Shown one piece after another: positions 35,377-46,443 of a stretch of DNA of 51,913 nucleotides (its first letter is position 1; each line of letters starts with the position of its first letter). Under the pieces are notes generated by a model. The model did not search any database, was not told the origin of the DNA, and saw only the letters and a program-made list of their open reading frames with translations. Origin of the DNA: Methylobacterium sp. WL119 (GTDB lineage: Bacteria; Pseudomonadota; Alphaproteobacteria; Rhizobiales; Beijerinckiaceae); assembly GCF_008039875.1 (NCBI RefSeq), contig NZ_VRUU01000027.1, positions 1-51,913 on the forward strand. Reading direction: 5' to 3'. The translations under genes and the position numbers were made by a program.

Positions 35377-36069
35377 TCAGCGGATGATGGCGACGCGGCG
35401 CTGCAGCCGGCGCACCAGGAACGAGGCCGAGAAGCACACGGCGAAGTAGACGACCGCGGCGAACAGGTACATCTCGACCAGGCGCCCGTCGCGCTGGGCC
35501 ACCTTCGAGGCCGCCCCCAGGAAGTCGGTCAGCGACAGCACGTAGACCAGCGAGGTGTCCTGGAAGAGCACGATCGTCTGCGTCAGCAGCAGCGGCAGCA
35601 TGTTGCGGAAGGCCTGCGGCAGCACGACGGTGATCATCGTCTGCGCGTAGGTCATGCCCAGCGCGTAGGCCGCCCCGGTCTGCCCCTTCGGGATCGACTG
35701 GATGCCGGCGCGCATGATCTCGGAGAAGTACGCCGCCTCGAACAGCGTGAAGGTGATGAGCGCTGAGGAGAAGGCGCCGACCTGGATCGGGCGCGAGGCG
35801 CCGGTGAGGTAGGCGCCGATATAGGGCACCAGAAAGTAGAACCAGAAGATCACCAGCACGAGCGGCAGGGAGCGCATCAGCTCGACATAGACCTTGGCCA
35901 CGTGCTTGAGGCCGGGCACGCCCGAAAGGCGCGCCATCGCCAGCAGGGTCCCGAGGATGACGCCCATGCCGGCGGCGAGCGCGGTCAGGGTGACGGTGAA
36001 GACCATGCCCTGACCGAACAGGTAGGGCAGCGATCCGAAGACGACGCCGAAATCGAAGTTCGAGAACAT
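35377..36069 (-). CDS. GltK-type amino acid ABC transporter permease
   Basis: The 230-residue permease has about five hydrophobic helices; the transport-domain segment EAAYFSEIMRAGIQSIPKGQ with AAYALGMTYAQTM is the HisM/GltK coupling loop. ATG 36069 overlaps the stop of the upstream permease (ATGA). It works with the other permease as a heterodimer in the inner membrane. Confidence 0.92.
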   Translation of the reverse strand: MFSNFDFGVVFGSLPYLFGQGMVFTVTLTALAAGMGVILGTLLAMARLSGVPGLKHVAKVYVELMRSLPLVLVIFWFYFLVPYIGAYLTGASRPIQVGAFSSALITFTLFEAAYFSEIMRAGIQSIPKGQTGAAYALGMTYAQTMITVVLPQAFRNMLPLLLTQTIVLFQDTSLVYVLSLTDFLGAASKVAQRDGRLVEMYLFAAVVYFAVCFSASFLVRRLQRRVAIIR

Positions 36070-36791
36070 CAGCGCTGCCCGGGAACCGCCACGCTGCGCT
36101 CCAGGAGGGACGCGAGCAGGATGACGACGAGGTTGATGAGGACGTACAGGATGGTCGCCGCCGTGAACGCCTCGAACACCTGGAACGAGAATTCCTGCAT
36201 CGAGCGCGCGCGGGCCGTCAGCTCGAGCAGGCCGATGGTGAGGGCGACGGAGGTGTTCTTGAGGTTGTTCAGGAACTCCGAGGTCATCGGCGGCAGGATG
36301 ATCCGGTAGGCATTCGGCAGCAACACGTAGCGATAGGTCTGGTAGACCGTGAAGCCCATCGCCGTGCCGGCGAGGCGCTGGCCCCGGGGCAGCGACTGGA
36401 TGCCGGCGCGGACCTGCTCGGCGACGCGGGAGGCGGTGAAGAAACCGAGGCAGACGACGCCGGTGTAGAACGGCGCGTTCGGCAGCTGCTTCAGCGCGTT
36501 GCCCCACGCCTGCGGCAGCACCTCCGGAAGCACGAAGTACCACAGGAACATCTGCACCAGCAGCGGGATGTTGCGGAACAGCTCGACATAGGCCGTGCCG
36601 ACGGCATTGGCGCCCTTGGAGGGCAGCGTCCGCATCACGCCGATCAGCGAGCCGAGAAAGAAGGCGATGATCCAGGAGCAGAGCGCGGTCGCGATCGTCC
36701 AGACCAGGCCCGAGAGCAGCATGTCGGCGTAGGTGCCGGTGCCTTCGGGCGATTGTTCGAAGAAGATGCCCCAATTCCAGTTGTAGTTCAT
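36069..36791 (-). CDS. GltJ-type amino acid ABC transporter permease
   Basis: The 240-residue permease has helices including LVWTIATALCSWIIAFFLGS and the coupling loop RVAEQVRAGIQSLPRGQ. The N-terminal MNYNWNWGIF is typical of GltJ. Start ATG 36791; a strong hairpin lies between this gene and the binding-protein gene upstream. Stop overlaps the second permease ATG. Confidence 0.92.
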   Translation of the reverse strand: MNYNWNWGIFFEQSPEGTGTYADMLLSGLVWTIATALCSWIIAFFLGSLIGVMRTLPSKGANAVGTAYVELFRNIPLLVQMFLWYFVLPEVLPQAWGNALKQLPNAPFYTGVVCLGFFTASRVAEQVRAGIQSLPRGQRLAGTAMGFTVYQTYRYVLLPNAYRIILPPMTSEFLNNLKNTSVALTIGLLELTARARSMQEFSFQVFEAFTAATILYVLINLVVILLASLLERSVAVPGQR

Positions 36792-36830
36792 CGCCCGCGC
36801 TTCACCGTTCTCGTTCGTTCGATCCGTGGC

Positions 36831-36865
36831 GCGGATCCCGGGCGGCAGCGCCGCCCGGGATCCGC
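36831..36865 (-). terminator. 16-bp perfect hairpin between the binding-protein and permease genes
   Basis: Arms 36831-36846 and 36850-36865 are perfectly complementary over 16 bp with an AGC loop on the plus strand. No T-run follows on the minus strand. It lies just after gltI and before gltJ, so it probably attenuates read-through or protects the gltI mRNA 3' end, raising binding-protein expression over permease expression. Confidence 0.75.
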
Positions 36866-36875
36866 CGGCTCAGGC

Positions 36876-37802
36876 TCAGTAGGCGGCCGGGTCGGCGCTG
36901 TCGCTCGGGCTCTTGAACTGCTTGGCCATCGCCTCGCTCATCGGAAGCTTGAGGTTGATGTTGCGCGGCGGGATCGGCTTCTCGAACCACTTGCTGTAGA
37001 GCGCCTTGCCCTCGGGGCTCTCGTACAAAGCCTTCGTCGCGGCATCCGCCACCGCCTTGAACGGCGCGTCGTCCTTGCGCAGCATGATGCCGTAGGGCTC
37101 GGGCTTCGACAGGGCTTCCGTCGAGATCTCGTAGGCGTCGGGGGTCTTGGAGCCTGCGACCAGCGAGGCGAGCAGCACGTCGTCCATCACGAAGGCGACG
37201 GCACGGCCGGTCTCGACCATCAGGAACGCCTCGGCGTGGTCCTTGGCGGGCAGGATCGTCAGGCCCATGCTCTTGGCGGTGTTGGCCTCGTTGATCTGCT
37301 TGATGTTCGTCGTGCCCGAGGTCGAGACCACGGTCTTGCCCTTGAGGTCGTCGATCGTGTGCAGCTTGGCGTCCTTCTTCGAGACGTAGCGCGTCGCCGT
37401 CAGGAAGTGGGTGTTGGTGAACGCCGCCTGCTTCTGGCGGTCGGCGTTGTTCGTCGTCGAGCCGCACTCGAGATCGATCGTGCCGTTGGCGATCAGCGGG
37501 ATGCGGGTCGCGGAGGTGACCGGGTTGAGCTTCACCTCCATGCCCGGGAGCTTGAGCTCCTTCTTCACCGCCTCGGCGATCTTGAGGCAGATGTCCATCG
37601 CGTAGCCGACCGGCTTCTGGTCGCCGTCGAGGTAGGAGAACGGAACCGAGGAATCACGGTAGCCGATGGTGAGGGCGTTGGTGTCCTTCACCTTCTTCAG
37701 CGTGCCGGTCAGTTCCTGGGCCTGCGCGCCGGCGGAGACCACGGCCGCGCCGAGCGCGAGGGCGGCCACGATCCCGCGACGATCGAACTTGGATTGCGTC
37801 AA
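36876..37802 (-). CDS. GltI-type amino acid ABC transporter binding protein
   Basis: Exported binding protein of 308 residues with a signal peptide (KFDRRGIVAALALGAAVV, cleavage near AQA-QE). DLECGSTTNNADRQK, TIGYRDSSVPFSYLDG and VGYAMDICLKIAEAV are typical of glutamate/aspartate binding proteins. The start is TTG 37802 with a GGGAG site at 9 bases; the frame is open further upstream but is non-conserved. First gene of the ABC operon; a paralogue is at 45532. Confidence 0.92.
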   Translation of the reverse strand: MTQSKFDRRGIVAALALGAAVVSAGAQAQELTGTLKKVKDTNALTIGYRDSSVPFSYLDGDQKPVGYAMDICLKIAEAVKKELKLPGMEVKLNPVTSATRIPLIANGTIDLECGSTTNNADRQKQAAFTNTHFLTATRYVSKKDAKLHTIDDLKGKTVVSTSGTTNIKQINEANTAKSMGLTILPAKDHAEAFLMVETGRAVAFVMDDVLLASLVAGSKTPDAYEISTEALSKPEPYGIMLRKDDAPFKAVADAATKALYESPEGKALYSKWFEKPIPPRNINLKLPMSEAMAKQFKSPSDSADPAAY

Positions 37803-38221
37803 AACGAAACTCCCGAAACGAGCCGCACGAACATGGCGGCGTGTGGCGGACGCGCAGAAAGCGGCCGGCGCTGGCCGTGCCTCTGCAATGATGGTGCCGG
37901 AACGGGGGCGGGCGAAGCAAGCTTGGCCGATATGGTGGGGACAACTCTCGCGAGCATCGGGACCGGGTCGTCCCGCACCGTCGCCAGACCGGGACCGATT
38001 TCGGTCTCCGTCCGTGAGCGGTCTGCCCGCATGGAGCGAGGCCGTCGCGCGTCGGCGTTCACAGGTTCCACCCGGTTGTCGATCCGAACCTCGGAGCCGG
38101 GCAATTTCGCCCATGCAGGGTGCAGTGTGCACGTTTCGTGAGCGGGCGCACCGGGAATCCGGGGTTCGGCGACGATTATGCCTGAAAAGCCGCCGATCTG
38201 TCTCGCCGCGTAGGCATGAAA
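37803..38221. other. Intergenic region upstream of gltI
   Basis: About 420 bases containing the gltI promoter region and the region downstream of livK. A small palindrome GTGCA-GTG-TGCAC lies at 38120-38132. I found no convincing gene here, although several long but implausible frames are open. Confidence 0.4.
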
Positions 38222-38250
38222 GAGCCGCCCCGCGTGGTGTGGGACGGCTC
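38222..38250 (-). terminator. Probable Rho-independent terminator after livK
   Basis: On the minus strand GAGCCGTCCC pairs, with one mismatch, with a GGGGCGGCTC arm and is followed by TTTCAT. The hairpin starts 24 bases past the livK stop. The T-run is short. Confidence 0.6.
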
Positions 38251-38273
38251 GGACGCGGCGACGCGAGGACGCG

Positions 38274-39395
38274 CTACTTGGTCAGCTCGTTGCCGGCGTA
38301 ATCGATGTTGCCGGCCGCGTTCTTCTTCCACTGGTACATCACGTAGTCGGGCTTCGTGATGTCGCCCTTCTTGTCGTAGGCGATCGGGCCGACGACGGTG
38401 TCGACCGGCTTGCCCTGGTGCAGCCAGTCCGCGAGCTTCTTGCCGTCGGTCGACCCGGTCTCGGACATGGCCTTGGCCAGCACCTGGACCGCGGCGTACG
38501 AGTAGAGGGTGTAGCCCTCCGGATCGATGCCCTTCGCCTTGAAGCCGGCGAGCGCGTCCTTGGCGTTGGGGTTCTTGCGCGCGTCCGGCGGGAACGTCGT
38601 CAGCGTGCCCTCCGCCGCCGGCCCTGCGATCGCCACCAGCTCCTTGTCGACGAGGCCGTCGCCGCCCATCAGCGGCGCCTTCAGGCCCTGGTCGCTCATC
38701 TGGCGCAGGATCAGGCCGGCTTCGGTGTAGTAGCCGCCGAAGTAGACCACGTCGATCTTGGCGGATTTCAGCTTCGACACGAGCGCCGAATAGTCCTTCT
38801 CGCCCGGGTTGATGCCCTCGTAGATCGCGTCCTTGCCGCCCTTGGCCTTCAGCGCCTTCAGGGTCTCGTCGGCGAGACCCTTGCCGTAGGGGGTCTTGTC
38901 GTGGACGAAGGCGATCTTCTTGCCCTTGAAGTGCGTCGCGAGATAATCGCCCGCGACCGCGCCCTGCTGGTCGTCGCGGCCGCAGGTGCGGAACACGTTC
39001 CAGAGGCCGCGCTCGGTGAACTTCACCGCCGTCGAGGCCGGCGTGACCTGGATGATGCCGGCGTCCTGGTAGACGTCGGAGGCCGGGATCGAGACGCCGG
39101 AATTGTAGTCGCCGACCACCACCTTCACGCCGTCGGAGGCGAACTTGTTGGCGACCGAGACGCCCTGCTTCGGATCGGACGCGTCGTCGCCGACGAGGAC
39201 CGAGAACGTCGTGCCCTTCACCGCCCCGGACTTGTTCAGGTCCTCGACGGCCTGGGTGGCGCCGTTCTTGAGCTGCGTGCCGATCGCGGCGCTGTTGCCG
39301 GTGATCGGCGCGGCGATGCCGAGCTTGACCTCGGCCGCCTGGGCCGCCGCGAGCATGGCACCGAGCCCGAGGCCCGCCAGTAGTAACGCTCTCAT
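38274..39395 (-). CDS. livK: LivK-type branched-chain amino acid binding protein
   Basis: Periplasmic binding protein of 373 residues with a signal peptide (RALLLAGLGLGAMLAAAQA-AE). VKLGIAAPITGNSAAIGTQL, VVVGDYNSGVSIPASDVYQ and VYFGGYYTEAGLILRQM are typical of the LivJ/K family. ATG 39395 is preceded by AGGGG-type bases. It is last in the liv operon, 87 bases after the small membrane protein gene, so it may have its own promoter. A terminator-like hairpin follows. Confidence 0.92.
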   Translation of the reverse strand: MRALLLAGLGLGAMLAAAQAAEVKLGIAAPITGNSAAIGTQLKNGATQAVEDLNKSGAVKGTTFSVLVGDDASDPKQGVSVANKFASDGVKVVVGDYNSGVSIPASDVYQDAGIIQVTPASTAVKFTERGLWNVFRTCGRDDQQGAVAGDYLATHFKGKKIAFVHDKTPYGKGLADETLKALKAKGGKDAIYEGINPGEKDYSALVSKLKSAKIDVVYFGGYYTEAGLILRQMSDQGLKAPLMGGDGLVDKELVAIAGPAAEGTLTTFPPDARKNPNAKDALAGFKAKGIDPEGYTLYSYAAVQVLAKAMSETGSTDGKKLADWLHQGKPVDTVVGPIAYDKKGDITKPDYVMYQWKKNAAGNIDYAGNELTK

Positions 39396-39482
39396 CTCAA
39401 ATCCCCTTGGTTGTGATCTGAATTCGGACCGTCGGCGCCGGGCAAGAATCGTGCGCTCGGCACGCACGCGCGCCGATTGAGA

Positions 39483-39848
39483 TCACGGCCCGCCGGCCGC
39501 CGGCTCGCGTGTCCGCCACGTCAGCGGCGAAGTCCGCTCGTAGAGCCAGCGATACTGGGTCGTCATCTGCCGCGTCCGCGTCCATCGGTAGCCCGCCGCG
39601 CCGACGATCATGACGACGATGGCGTCGACCGCATAGTATTGGGCTGACAAAAGCGTGCCGCCGAATAGCGCGAAGTGGATGAATCGCACCGCCGCCGCCA
39701 CCGCGAGGAGCGCCGGCACGATCTGCCAGAACGGGCGCCATGCCTTGGCCAGGCCGCGGGCGGCCATCCACCCGGCCCAGCCGCCCATCGCGACGGTGAC
39801 GAGGAGGAAGAGGCCGATCGACTCCTCTTCGTAGATCAGGCCCTGCAT
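39483..39848 (-). CDS. Small conserved membrane protein of the liv operon
   Basis: The 121-residue protein has three or four hydrophobic helices (IGLFLLVTVAMGGWAGWMAA, IVPALLAVAAAVRFIHFALF, YAVDAIVVMIVGAAGY) and a charged C-terminus with QYRWLYERTSPLTW. I recall such a protein between livF and livK in Hyphomicrobiales (DUF6867, from memory). Its gene follows livF by 4 bases, so it belongs to the operon and may be an accessory transporter subunit; function unproven. Confidence 0.78.
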   Translation of the reverse strand: MQGLIYEEESIGLFLLVTVAMGGWAGWMAARGLAKAWRPFWQIVPALLAVAAAVRFIHFALFGGTLLSAQYYAVDAIVVMIVGAAGYRWTRTRQMTTQYRWLYERTSPLTWRTREPAAGGP

Positions 39849-39852
39849 CGCG

Positions 39853-40656
39853 TCAGACCTCCACCGGGGCGCCGTGGCCGCCCTCGAGATAGGCGGCCTT
39901 GATCGCGGGGTCGGCGAGCAGCGCCCGGCCGGTGCCGCTCATGGTGATGCGCCCGTTGACCAGCACGTAGCCGCGATGCGCCAGCTTCAGCGCGTGGTAG
40001 GCGTTCTGCTCCACGAGGAAGATCGTCATGCCGTCGCGCCGGTTCAGGTCGCGCACCGCGTCGAAGATGCCCTTCACCACCAGCGGCGCGAGCCCGAGCG
40101 AGGGCTCGTCGAGCAGCAGGAGGCGCGGCCGGCTCATCAGCGCGCGGGCGATGGCCAGCATCTGCTGCTCGCCGCCGGACATGGTGCCGGCGCGCTGGGT
40201 CAGCCGCTCCTTCAGGCGGGGAAACAGGGCGCAGACGCGCTCCAGGTCCTGGGCGAAGTACCGCCTGTCGTGGAGCGCGGCGCCCATCTGCAGGTTCTCG
40301 TGCACGCTCATGCGCGGGAAGACCCGGCGGCCCTCCGGCGACTGCGCGATCGCGAGCCGCGCGATCTCGTGGGTCGGCAGGCGGGTGATGTCGCGCCCGT
40401 CGTAGGTGATGGTGCCTTCGCGCGCCTGCGGCGCCCCGAAGATCGTCATCATCAGGGTCGACTTGCCGGCGCCGTTGGCGCCGATCAGCGTGACGATCTC
40501 GCCCTCGGTGACGTCGAGATCGACGTCGCGCAAAGCCGCGACGCTGCCGTAGTAGGTCGAGACGCCGCGCACCGCGAGCAGGGTCTTGGCCGGAGCCTTC
40601 CCCGCCGCGAGCGCCCGGGTCTCTTCCACGAGCACGTTGATCCCGGCGACGCTCAA
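39853..40656 (-). CDS. livF: LivF, branched-chain amino acid ABC transporter ATPase
   Basis: The 267-residue ATPase has Walker A GANGAGKST, GRRVFPRMSVHENLQMGA, signature MSGGEQQM, Walker B LLLDEPSLGLAP and VEQNAYHALKLAHRGYVL, all LivF features. The first 25 residues precede the conserved core. TTG 40656 lies in the livG stop (TTGA), a rarer start that fits the operon's overlap pattern. Confidence 0.92.
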   Translation of the reverse strand: MSVAGINVLVEETRALAAGKAPAKTLLAVRGVSTYYGSVAALRDVDLDVTEGEIVTLIGANGAGKSTLMMTIFGAPQAREGTITYDGRDITRLPTHEIARLAIAQSPEGRRVFPRMSVHENLQMGAALHDRRYFAQDLERVCALFPRLKERLTQRAGTMSGGEQQMLAIARALMSRPRLLLLDEPSLGLAPLVVKGIFDAVRDLNRRDGMTIFLVEQNAYHALKLAHRGYVLVNGRITMSGTGRALLADPAIKAAYLEGGHGAPVEV

Positions 40657-41530
40657 GCCTCGACCTCCAGATGGGTGACGGTGAGGCCGACCTCCGCCTC
40701 GACGGCCTCGACCTCCTCGTCCTCGACGCCGAGATAGGCGGCGATGACGCGCGGGTCGGCCCGGACCTCGCCGGGGGTGCCGTCGGCGATCTTCACGCCG
40801 TAATCGAGCACGACGACGTGGTCGGAGATCTCCATCACCACGGACATGTCGTGCTCGATCAGCAGCACGGAGGTGTCGTGCGCGTCGCGGATGTGGCGCA
40901 GCAGCGCGTTGAGCTCGCCCGATTCGCGCGGGTTGAGGCCGGCGGCCGGCTCGTCGAGGCAGAGCAGCACCGGCTCGGTGCACATCGCGCGGGCGATCTC
41001 GAGCCGGCGCTGGGCGCCGTAGGGCAGATCGCCGGCGGGGTCGTCGGCCCGCTCGATCAGGCCGATGCGGACGAGCCACTCCTTCGCCCGCTCGATCGCC
41101 GCGGCTTCGGCCCGGCGGTAGACCGGCAGGCCGAGCAGCCCGAGCACGGTCATGCCCGACGCCCGCATCAGCGGCGCGTGCTGGGCGACGAGAAGGTTCT
41201 CCAGCACCGTCATCCCCTGGAACAGGCGGATGTTCTGGAAGGTGCGCGCGACCCGGCTGATCCGGTTCACGGCATGGTTCGGCAGGCGCTCCAGCAGATG
41301 CTTCGAGCCGTCGGCATGGGCGAGCGTCAGCATCCCCTCGGTCGGCTTGTAGAAGCCGGTGATGCAGTTGAAGACGGTGGTCTTGCCGGCGCCGTTCGGC
41401 CCGATCAGCGCGGTGATGTCGCCGCGATGGGCCTGGAACGACAGGTCGCCGACGGCCGTCAGCCCGCCGAAGCGCATGGTCAGGTGGTCGACGGTCAGCA
41501 CGGCGTCGGCGCGGGTGGTCGGCTCGGTCA

Positions 41531-41531
<1 letters not shown>
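40653..41531 (-). CDS. livG: LivG, branched-chain amino acid ABC transporter ATPase
   Basis: The 292-residue ATPase has Walker A GPNGAGKTT, ISRVARTFQNIRLFQGMTVLE, signature LPYGAQRRLEIARAM, Walker B LLCLDEPAAGLNP and LIEHDMSVVMEISDHVVVL. The loop HADGSKHLLERLP after the first strand is common in rhizobial LivG. A variable acidic C-terminus follows the domain. ATG 41531 overlaps the livM stop (ATGA). Confidence 0.94.
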
Positions 41532-42918
<1,387 letters not shown>

Positions 42919-42919
<1 letters not shown>

Positions 42920-43836
42920 CAGACCTTCTCGACCTCGGCGCGGCCGAGAATCCCCGACGGCATGAAGATGAGCACCACGGCGAGAATCGAGAACGCGGCC
43001 ACGTCCTTGTACTCGATCGAGAAATAGGCCGACCAGAACGTCTCGATCAGCCCGATGATCAGGCCGCCCAGCACCGCGCCCGGCAGCGAGCCGATGCCGC
43101 CCAGCACCGCGGCGGTGAAGGCCTTCACGCCGGGCACGAAGCCGTCGGAGAACGAGACCACGCCGTAATACATCAGGTAGAGCACGCCCGCGACGGCCGC
43201 GAGCGCGGCGCCGAGCACGAAGGTCAGCGAGATCGTGCGATCGACGTCGATGCCCAGCAGCGCCGCCATCTTGCGGTCCTGCTCGCAGGCGCGCTGCGCC
43301 CGGCCGAAGGGCGTGCGCTGCACGAGGTACCAGAAGCCGGTGAGCAGCACCGCGGTCACCGCCATGATCAGGCACTGCTTGTAGGACAGGAACACCTGGA
43401 ACCCGTCGGTCTCGAACAGGGTGATCCCGCCCGAGAGCATCGGCGGCAGCGGCTTGTTGCGCGCGCCCTGCGTCACCTGGACGAAGTTCGAAAGGAAGAT
43501 CGAGACCCCGATCGCCGAGATCAGCGGCGCCAGCCGGAACGACCCGCGCAACGGCCGGTAGGCGACCCGCTCGATCGCCCAGCCCCAGAGCGCGGTCAGC
43601 ACCATCGAGACGACGAGCACGATCAGGAAGGCCAGGGCGATCGAGGAGACGCCGAGCCAGGCGGTGAGAATCAGGAAGCCGATCAGCGCGATGAAGCTCG
43701 ACACCATGAAGACGTCGCCGTGCGCGAAGTTGACCATGCCGATGATGCCGAACACCATCGTGTAGCCGATCGCGATCAGGCCGTAGATCGACCCGAGCGT
43801 CAGCCCGTTGATCAACTGCTGTACGAAGACATCCAT
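42919..43836 (-). CDS. livH: LivH, branched-chain amino acid ABC transporter permease
   Basis: The 305-residue permease starts [20 protein letters not shown], with [37 protein letters not shown] and [21 protein letters not shown], the LivH signatures. ATG 43836 marks the conserved start; the frame remains open upstream through a stretch of tandem 15-base repeats that would encode a spurious Cys-rich extension. It is the first gene of the liv operon. Confidence 0.93.
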
Positions 43837-43884
43837 CGCGTGTCCGTCTCTCTCGCCCGCGGCCGGCGGCGCATGGCGTATGGG

Positions 43885-43944
43885 GCAAGGCCGGGCAGGG
43901 CAAGTCCCGAACCGGCAGATCCCGGACGCGCAAGTCCCGTACCG
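43885..43944. repeat. Four degenerate 15-bp tandem repeats upstream of livH
   Basis: Units begin at 43885 (GCAAGGCCGGGCAGG), 43900 (GCAAGTCCCGAACCG), 43915 (GCAGATCCCGGACGC) and 43930 (GCAAGTCCCGTACCG). Units two and four differ at one position. They end about 50 bases before the livH start codon and could be regulator-binding iterons or a slipped-strand expansion. Confidence 0.65.
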
Positions 43945-44184
43945 CACGAGCGGCGCCGCCGCCACACCGTGCGACGCCCCTCAACCGCAACCGGCGGCGC
44001 CCGTGCCGGAGCATAGCCCTCGGCGCAACGAAAACGCCACGCCGGAAAATCCAATCCCCGCGAAAAACAAAAGTCGCGGACCCACGGATTAAACCGTTCT
44101 GGCCGCTTGCGCATGGCGCGCTTCCTGCTTCACATTCGTTAACGCGAAGTCTCGTGCCGGCTCGCTTTCGCCCAGGAGTTCCCG
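43945..44184. other. Divergent intergenic region between livH and the symporter gene
   Basis: AT-richer stretch of about 240 bases that should hold promoters for both directions. CCGCGA and TCGCGG (44058-44063 and 44074-44079) form a small hairpin with an A-rich loop. I see no gene here. Confidence 0.4.
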
Positions 44185-45462
44185 ATGACAGGTTCGCGGC
44201 TGACCACCTTGATCTTCGTCGGGATGCTGCTCGGCATCGTCGTCGGATACCTGTGCAGCATCACCTGGCCGGACCCGCAGACCTCCAAGGAGATCGCCGG
44301 CTACATCGCGCTGATCAGCGACATCTTCCTGCGGCTGATCAAGATGATCATCGCCCCGCTCGTGTTCTCGACCCTCGTCGTCGGCATCGCCCATCTCGGC
44401 GACACCGCCAGCGTCGGCCGCGTCGGCGGCAAGGCGCTGCTGTGGTTCGTCGGCGCCTCGTTCTGCTCGCTGATGCTCGGCCTCGTGCTCGTCAACATCA
44501 TGCAGCCCGGCCACAACCTGAACCTGCCGCTGCCCGACGTCGGCGCCGGCACCGGCCTCAAGGCGGCCTCGCTGTCGCTGAAGGAGTTCGTCACCCACCT
44601 CGTGCCCAAGAGCGCAGTCGAGGCGATGGCCAACAACGAGATCCTGCAGATCGTCGTGTTCTCGATCTTCTTCGGCGTGGCGCTCGCCGCGCTCGGCGAA
44701 AAGGGCGCGTTCCTGGCCAAGGGCATCGAGGGCCTCGCCGACGTGATGCTCAAGGTCACCGGCTACGTGATGCTGTTCGCCCCCGTCGCGGTGTTCGCGG
44801 CGATCGCGGCGACGATCACCACGCAGGGCATCGGCGTGCTGGTGACCTACGGCAAGTTCCTGGTCGAGTTCTACATCGGGCTGGGCGTGCTCTGGGGCGC
44901 GCTCATGGGCGTCGGCTTCCTGCTGCTCGGCGGAGCCGGGATCAAGCGGCTGTTCAACCTGATCAAAGAGCCGTTCGTGCTCGCCTTCTCGACCGCGTCG
45001 AGCGAGGCGGCCTACCCGAAGATGCTGACCAACCTCGAGCAGTTCGGCGTGCCCAACCGCATCACCTCGTTCGTGCTGCCGATGGGCTACTCGTTCAACC
45101 TCGACGGCTCGATGATGTACTGCACCTTCGCGGTGATGTTCATCGCGCAGGCTTACAACATCCCCCTCACCTGGGGTCAGCAGCTGACGATGCTGTTCCT
45201 GCTGATGGTGACCTCGAAGGGCATGGCCGGCGTGCCGCGCGCCTCGCTCGTGGTGATCTCGGCGACGCTGACGCAGTTCAACATCCCCGAAGCCGGGCTG
45301 CTGCTGATCATCGGCATCGACCAGTTCCTCGACATGGGCCGCTCAGCCACCAACGTGCTCGGCAACAGCATCGCCACCGTGGCCGTCGCCAAGTGGGAGG
45401 GGCAGCTCTCGACGAGCGACCAGCGCCTCGACCACGTCGGCGCCGTGGCGGCGGCCGAGTAG
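44185..45462 (+). CDS. DctA/GltP-type dicarboxylate/glutamate:cation symporter
   Basis: The 425-residue membrane protein of the DAACS family has about eight helices plus hairpin loops. The first hairpin shows [14 protein letters not shown] (the SSxE-type motif), then [15 protein letters not shown] (NLDG), and the second hairpin has [31 protein letters not shown] holds the conserved Asp/Asn substrate-binding residues. Members take up aspartate, glutamate or C4-dicarboxylates with H+ or Na+. ATG 44185 follows AGGAG. The next gene encodes a glutamate-like binding protein, which favours an amino acid substrate. Confidence 0.9.
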   Translation: MTGSRLTTLIFVGMLLGIVVGYLCSITWPDPQTSKEIAGYIALISDIFLRLIKMIIAPLVFSTLVVGIAHLGDTASVGRVGGKALLWFVGASFCSLMLGLVLVNIMQPGHNLNLPLPDVGAGTGLKAASLSLKEFVTHLVPKSAVEAMANNEILQIVVFSIFFGVALAALGEKGAFLAKGIEGLADVMLKVTGYVMLFAPVAVFAAIAATITTQGIGVLVTYGKFLVEFYIGLGVLWGALMGVGFLLLGGAGIKRLFNLIKEPFVLAFSTASSEAAYPKMLTNLEQFGVPNRITSFVLPMGYSFNLDGSMMYCTFAVMFIAQAYNIPLTWGQQLTMLFLLMVTSKGMAGVPRASLVVISATLTQFNIPEAGLLLIIGIDQFLDMGRSATNVLGNSIATVAVAKWEGQLSTSDQRLDHVGAVAAAE

Positions 45463-45531
45463 GCGGTCGTCCGATCCGGGGCCGGCCGCCGGTCCCGATC
45501 CCTTCCCGCTGCCCGGATCAGGAGTTTCGCG

Positions 45532-46443
45532 ATGGCGTCAGGCACGGTGACGGCGGCGTTGGCGGCGGGGCTGCTGGCGATCGCGGGGCCTGCGGGCGCG
45601 GTCGACGTTCTCACCGGCTCCCTGAAGACCATCGCCGCGAAGGGCGAGGTGGTGATCGGCTATCGCACCAGCTCGGTCCCTTTCTCCTTCGTCGAGGGCA
45701 AGCAGGCCGACGGCAGCCCGCGCCCGATCGGCTACGCGATCGACCTCTGCGGCGAGATCGTCGACGAGATCGGCCGCGAGACCGGACGCACCGACCTGAA
45801 GGTGCGCTACGAGCCGGTGACCTCCGAGACGCGGTTCGCGGCGGTGTCCGGCGGCAAGGTCGATCTCGAATGCGGCTCCACCACCGCCAACGCCGAGCGC
45901 CGCCGCACGGTCGCGTTCTCGCCGGTGACCTTCATCAGCGCGACGAAGCTCCTCGTGGCCTGGGCCTCGCCGATCGCGTCCTATCGCGACCTCGGCGGCA
46001 GGAAGGTCGTGGTCACCGCCGGCACCACCAACGAGGCCGCCGTCCGCGACATCCTCGCCAAGCTCAAGCTGCAGGCCGAGATCCTGAGCGGAAAGGACCA
46101 CGCGGAATCCTACGCCATGGTCAAGGACGGCCGCGCCGACGCCTTCGCCACCGACGACATCCTGCTCTACGGCCTGATCGCCAACGATTCCGCCGACGGC
46201 GCGAAGTACACGGTGCTGCCGGACAAGCTGTCGTTCGAGCCCTACGGCATCATGTTCCGCAAGGACGACCCGGAGCTGGCGGGCGCCGTCGCCGCGACCT
46301 TCGCGCGGCTGGCCGAAAGCCGCGAGCTGCGCTGGACCTACGAGCGCTGGTTCCTCAAGCGCCTGCCGAACGGCGAGCGGCTGAACGTGCCGATGTCCAA
46401 CGACCTGCACACCAGCTTCCAGCTGATCGGGCTGGAGGATTGA
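45532..46443 (+). CDS. GltI-like amino acid binding protein (orphan)
   Basis: The 303-residue exported protein has a signal peptide (AALAAGLLAIAGPAGA-VD). IGYRTSSVPFSFVEG, GYAIDLCGEIVDEI, DLECGSTTANAERRR and GKDHAESYAMVKDGRADAF closely parallel the GltI-like protein at 36876-37802. No permease or ATPase is adjacent; it lies 69 bases behind the symporter gene and may be cotranscribed. It could feed the ABC transporter 8 kb away or act as a sensor component. ATG 45532 follows AGGAG. Confidence 0.9.
   Translation: MASGTVTAALAAGLLAIAGPAGAVDVLTGSLKTIAAKGEVVIGYRTSSVPFSFVEGKQADGSPRPIGYAIDLCGEIVDEIGRETGRTDLKVRYEPVTSETRFAAVSGGKVDLECGSTTANAERRRTVAFSPVTFISATKLLVAWASPIASYRDLGGRKVVVTAGTTNEAAVRDILAKLKLQAEILSGKDHAESYAMVKDGRADAFATDDILLYGLIANDSADGAKYTVLPDKLSFEPYGIMFRKDDPELAGAVAATFARLAESRELRWTYERWFLKRLPNGERLNVPMSNDLHTSFQLIGLED

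Noticed and set aside
37803..38273. Long frames in the gap upstream of gltI
   Set aside because: They show no conserved motif, no ribosome sites, and look like promoter DNA.
43837..43965. Cys-rich N-terminal extension of LivH
   Set aside because: It is the translation of the 15-bp tandem repeats and has no ribosome site; LivH homologues begin at 43836.
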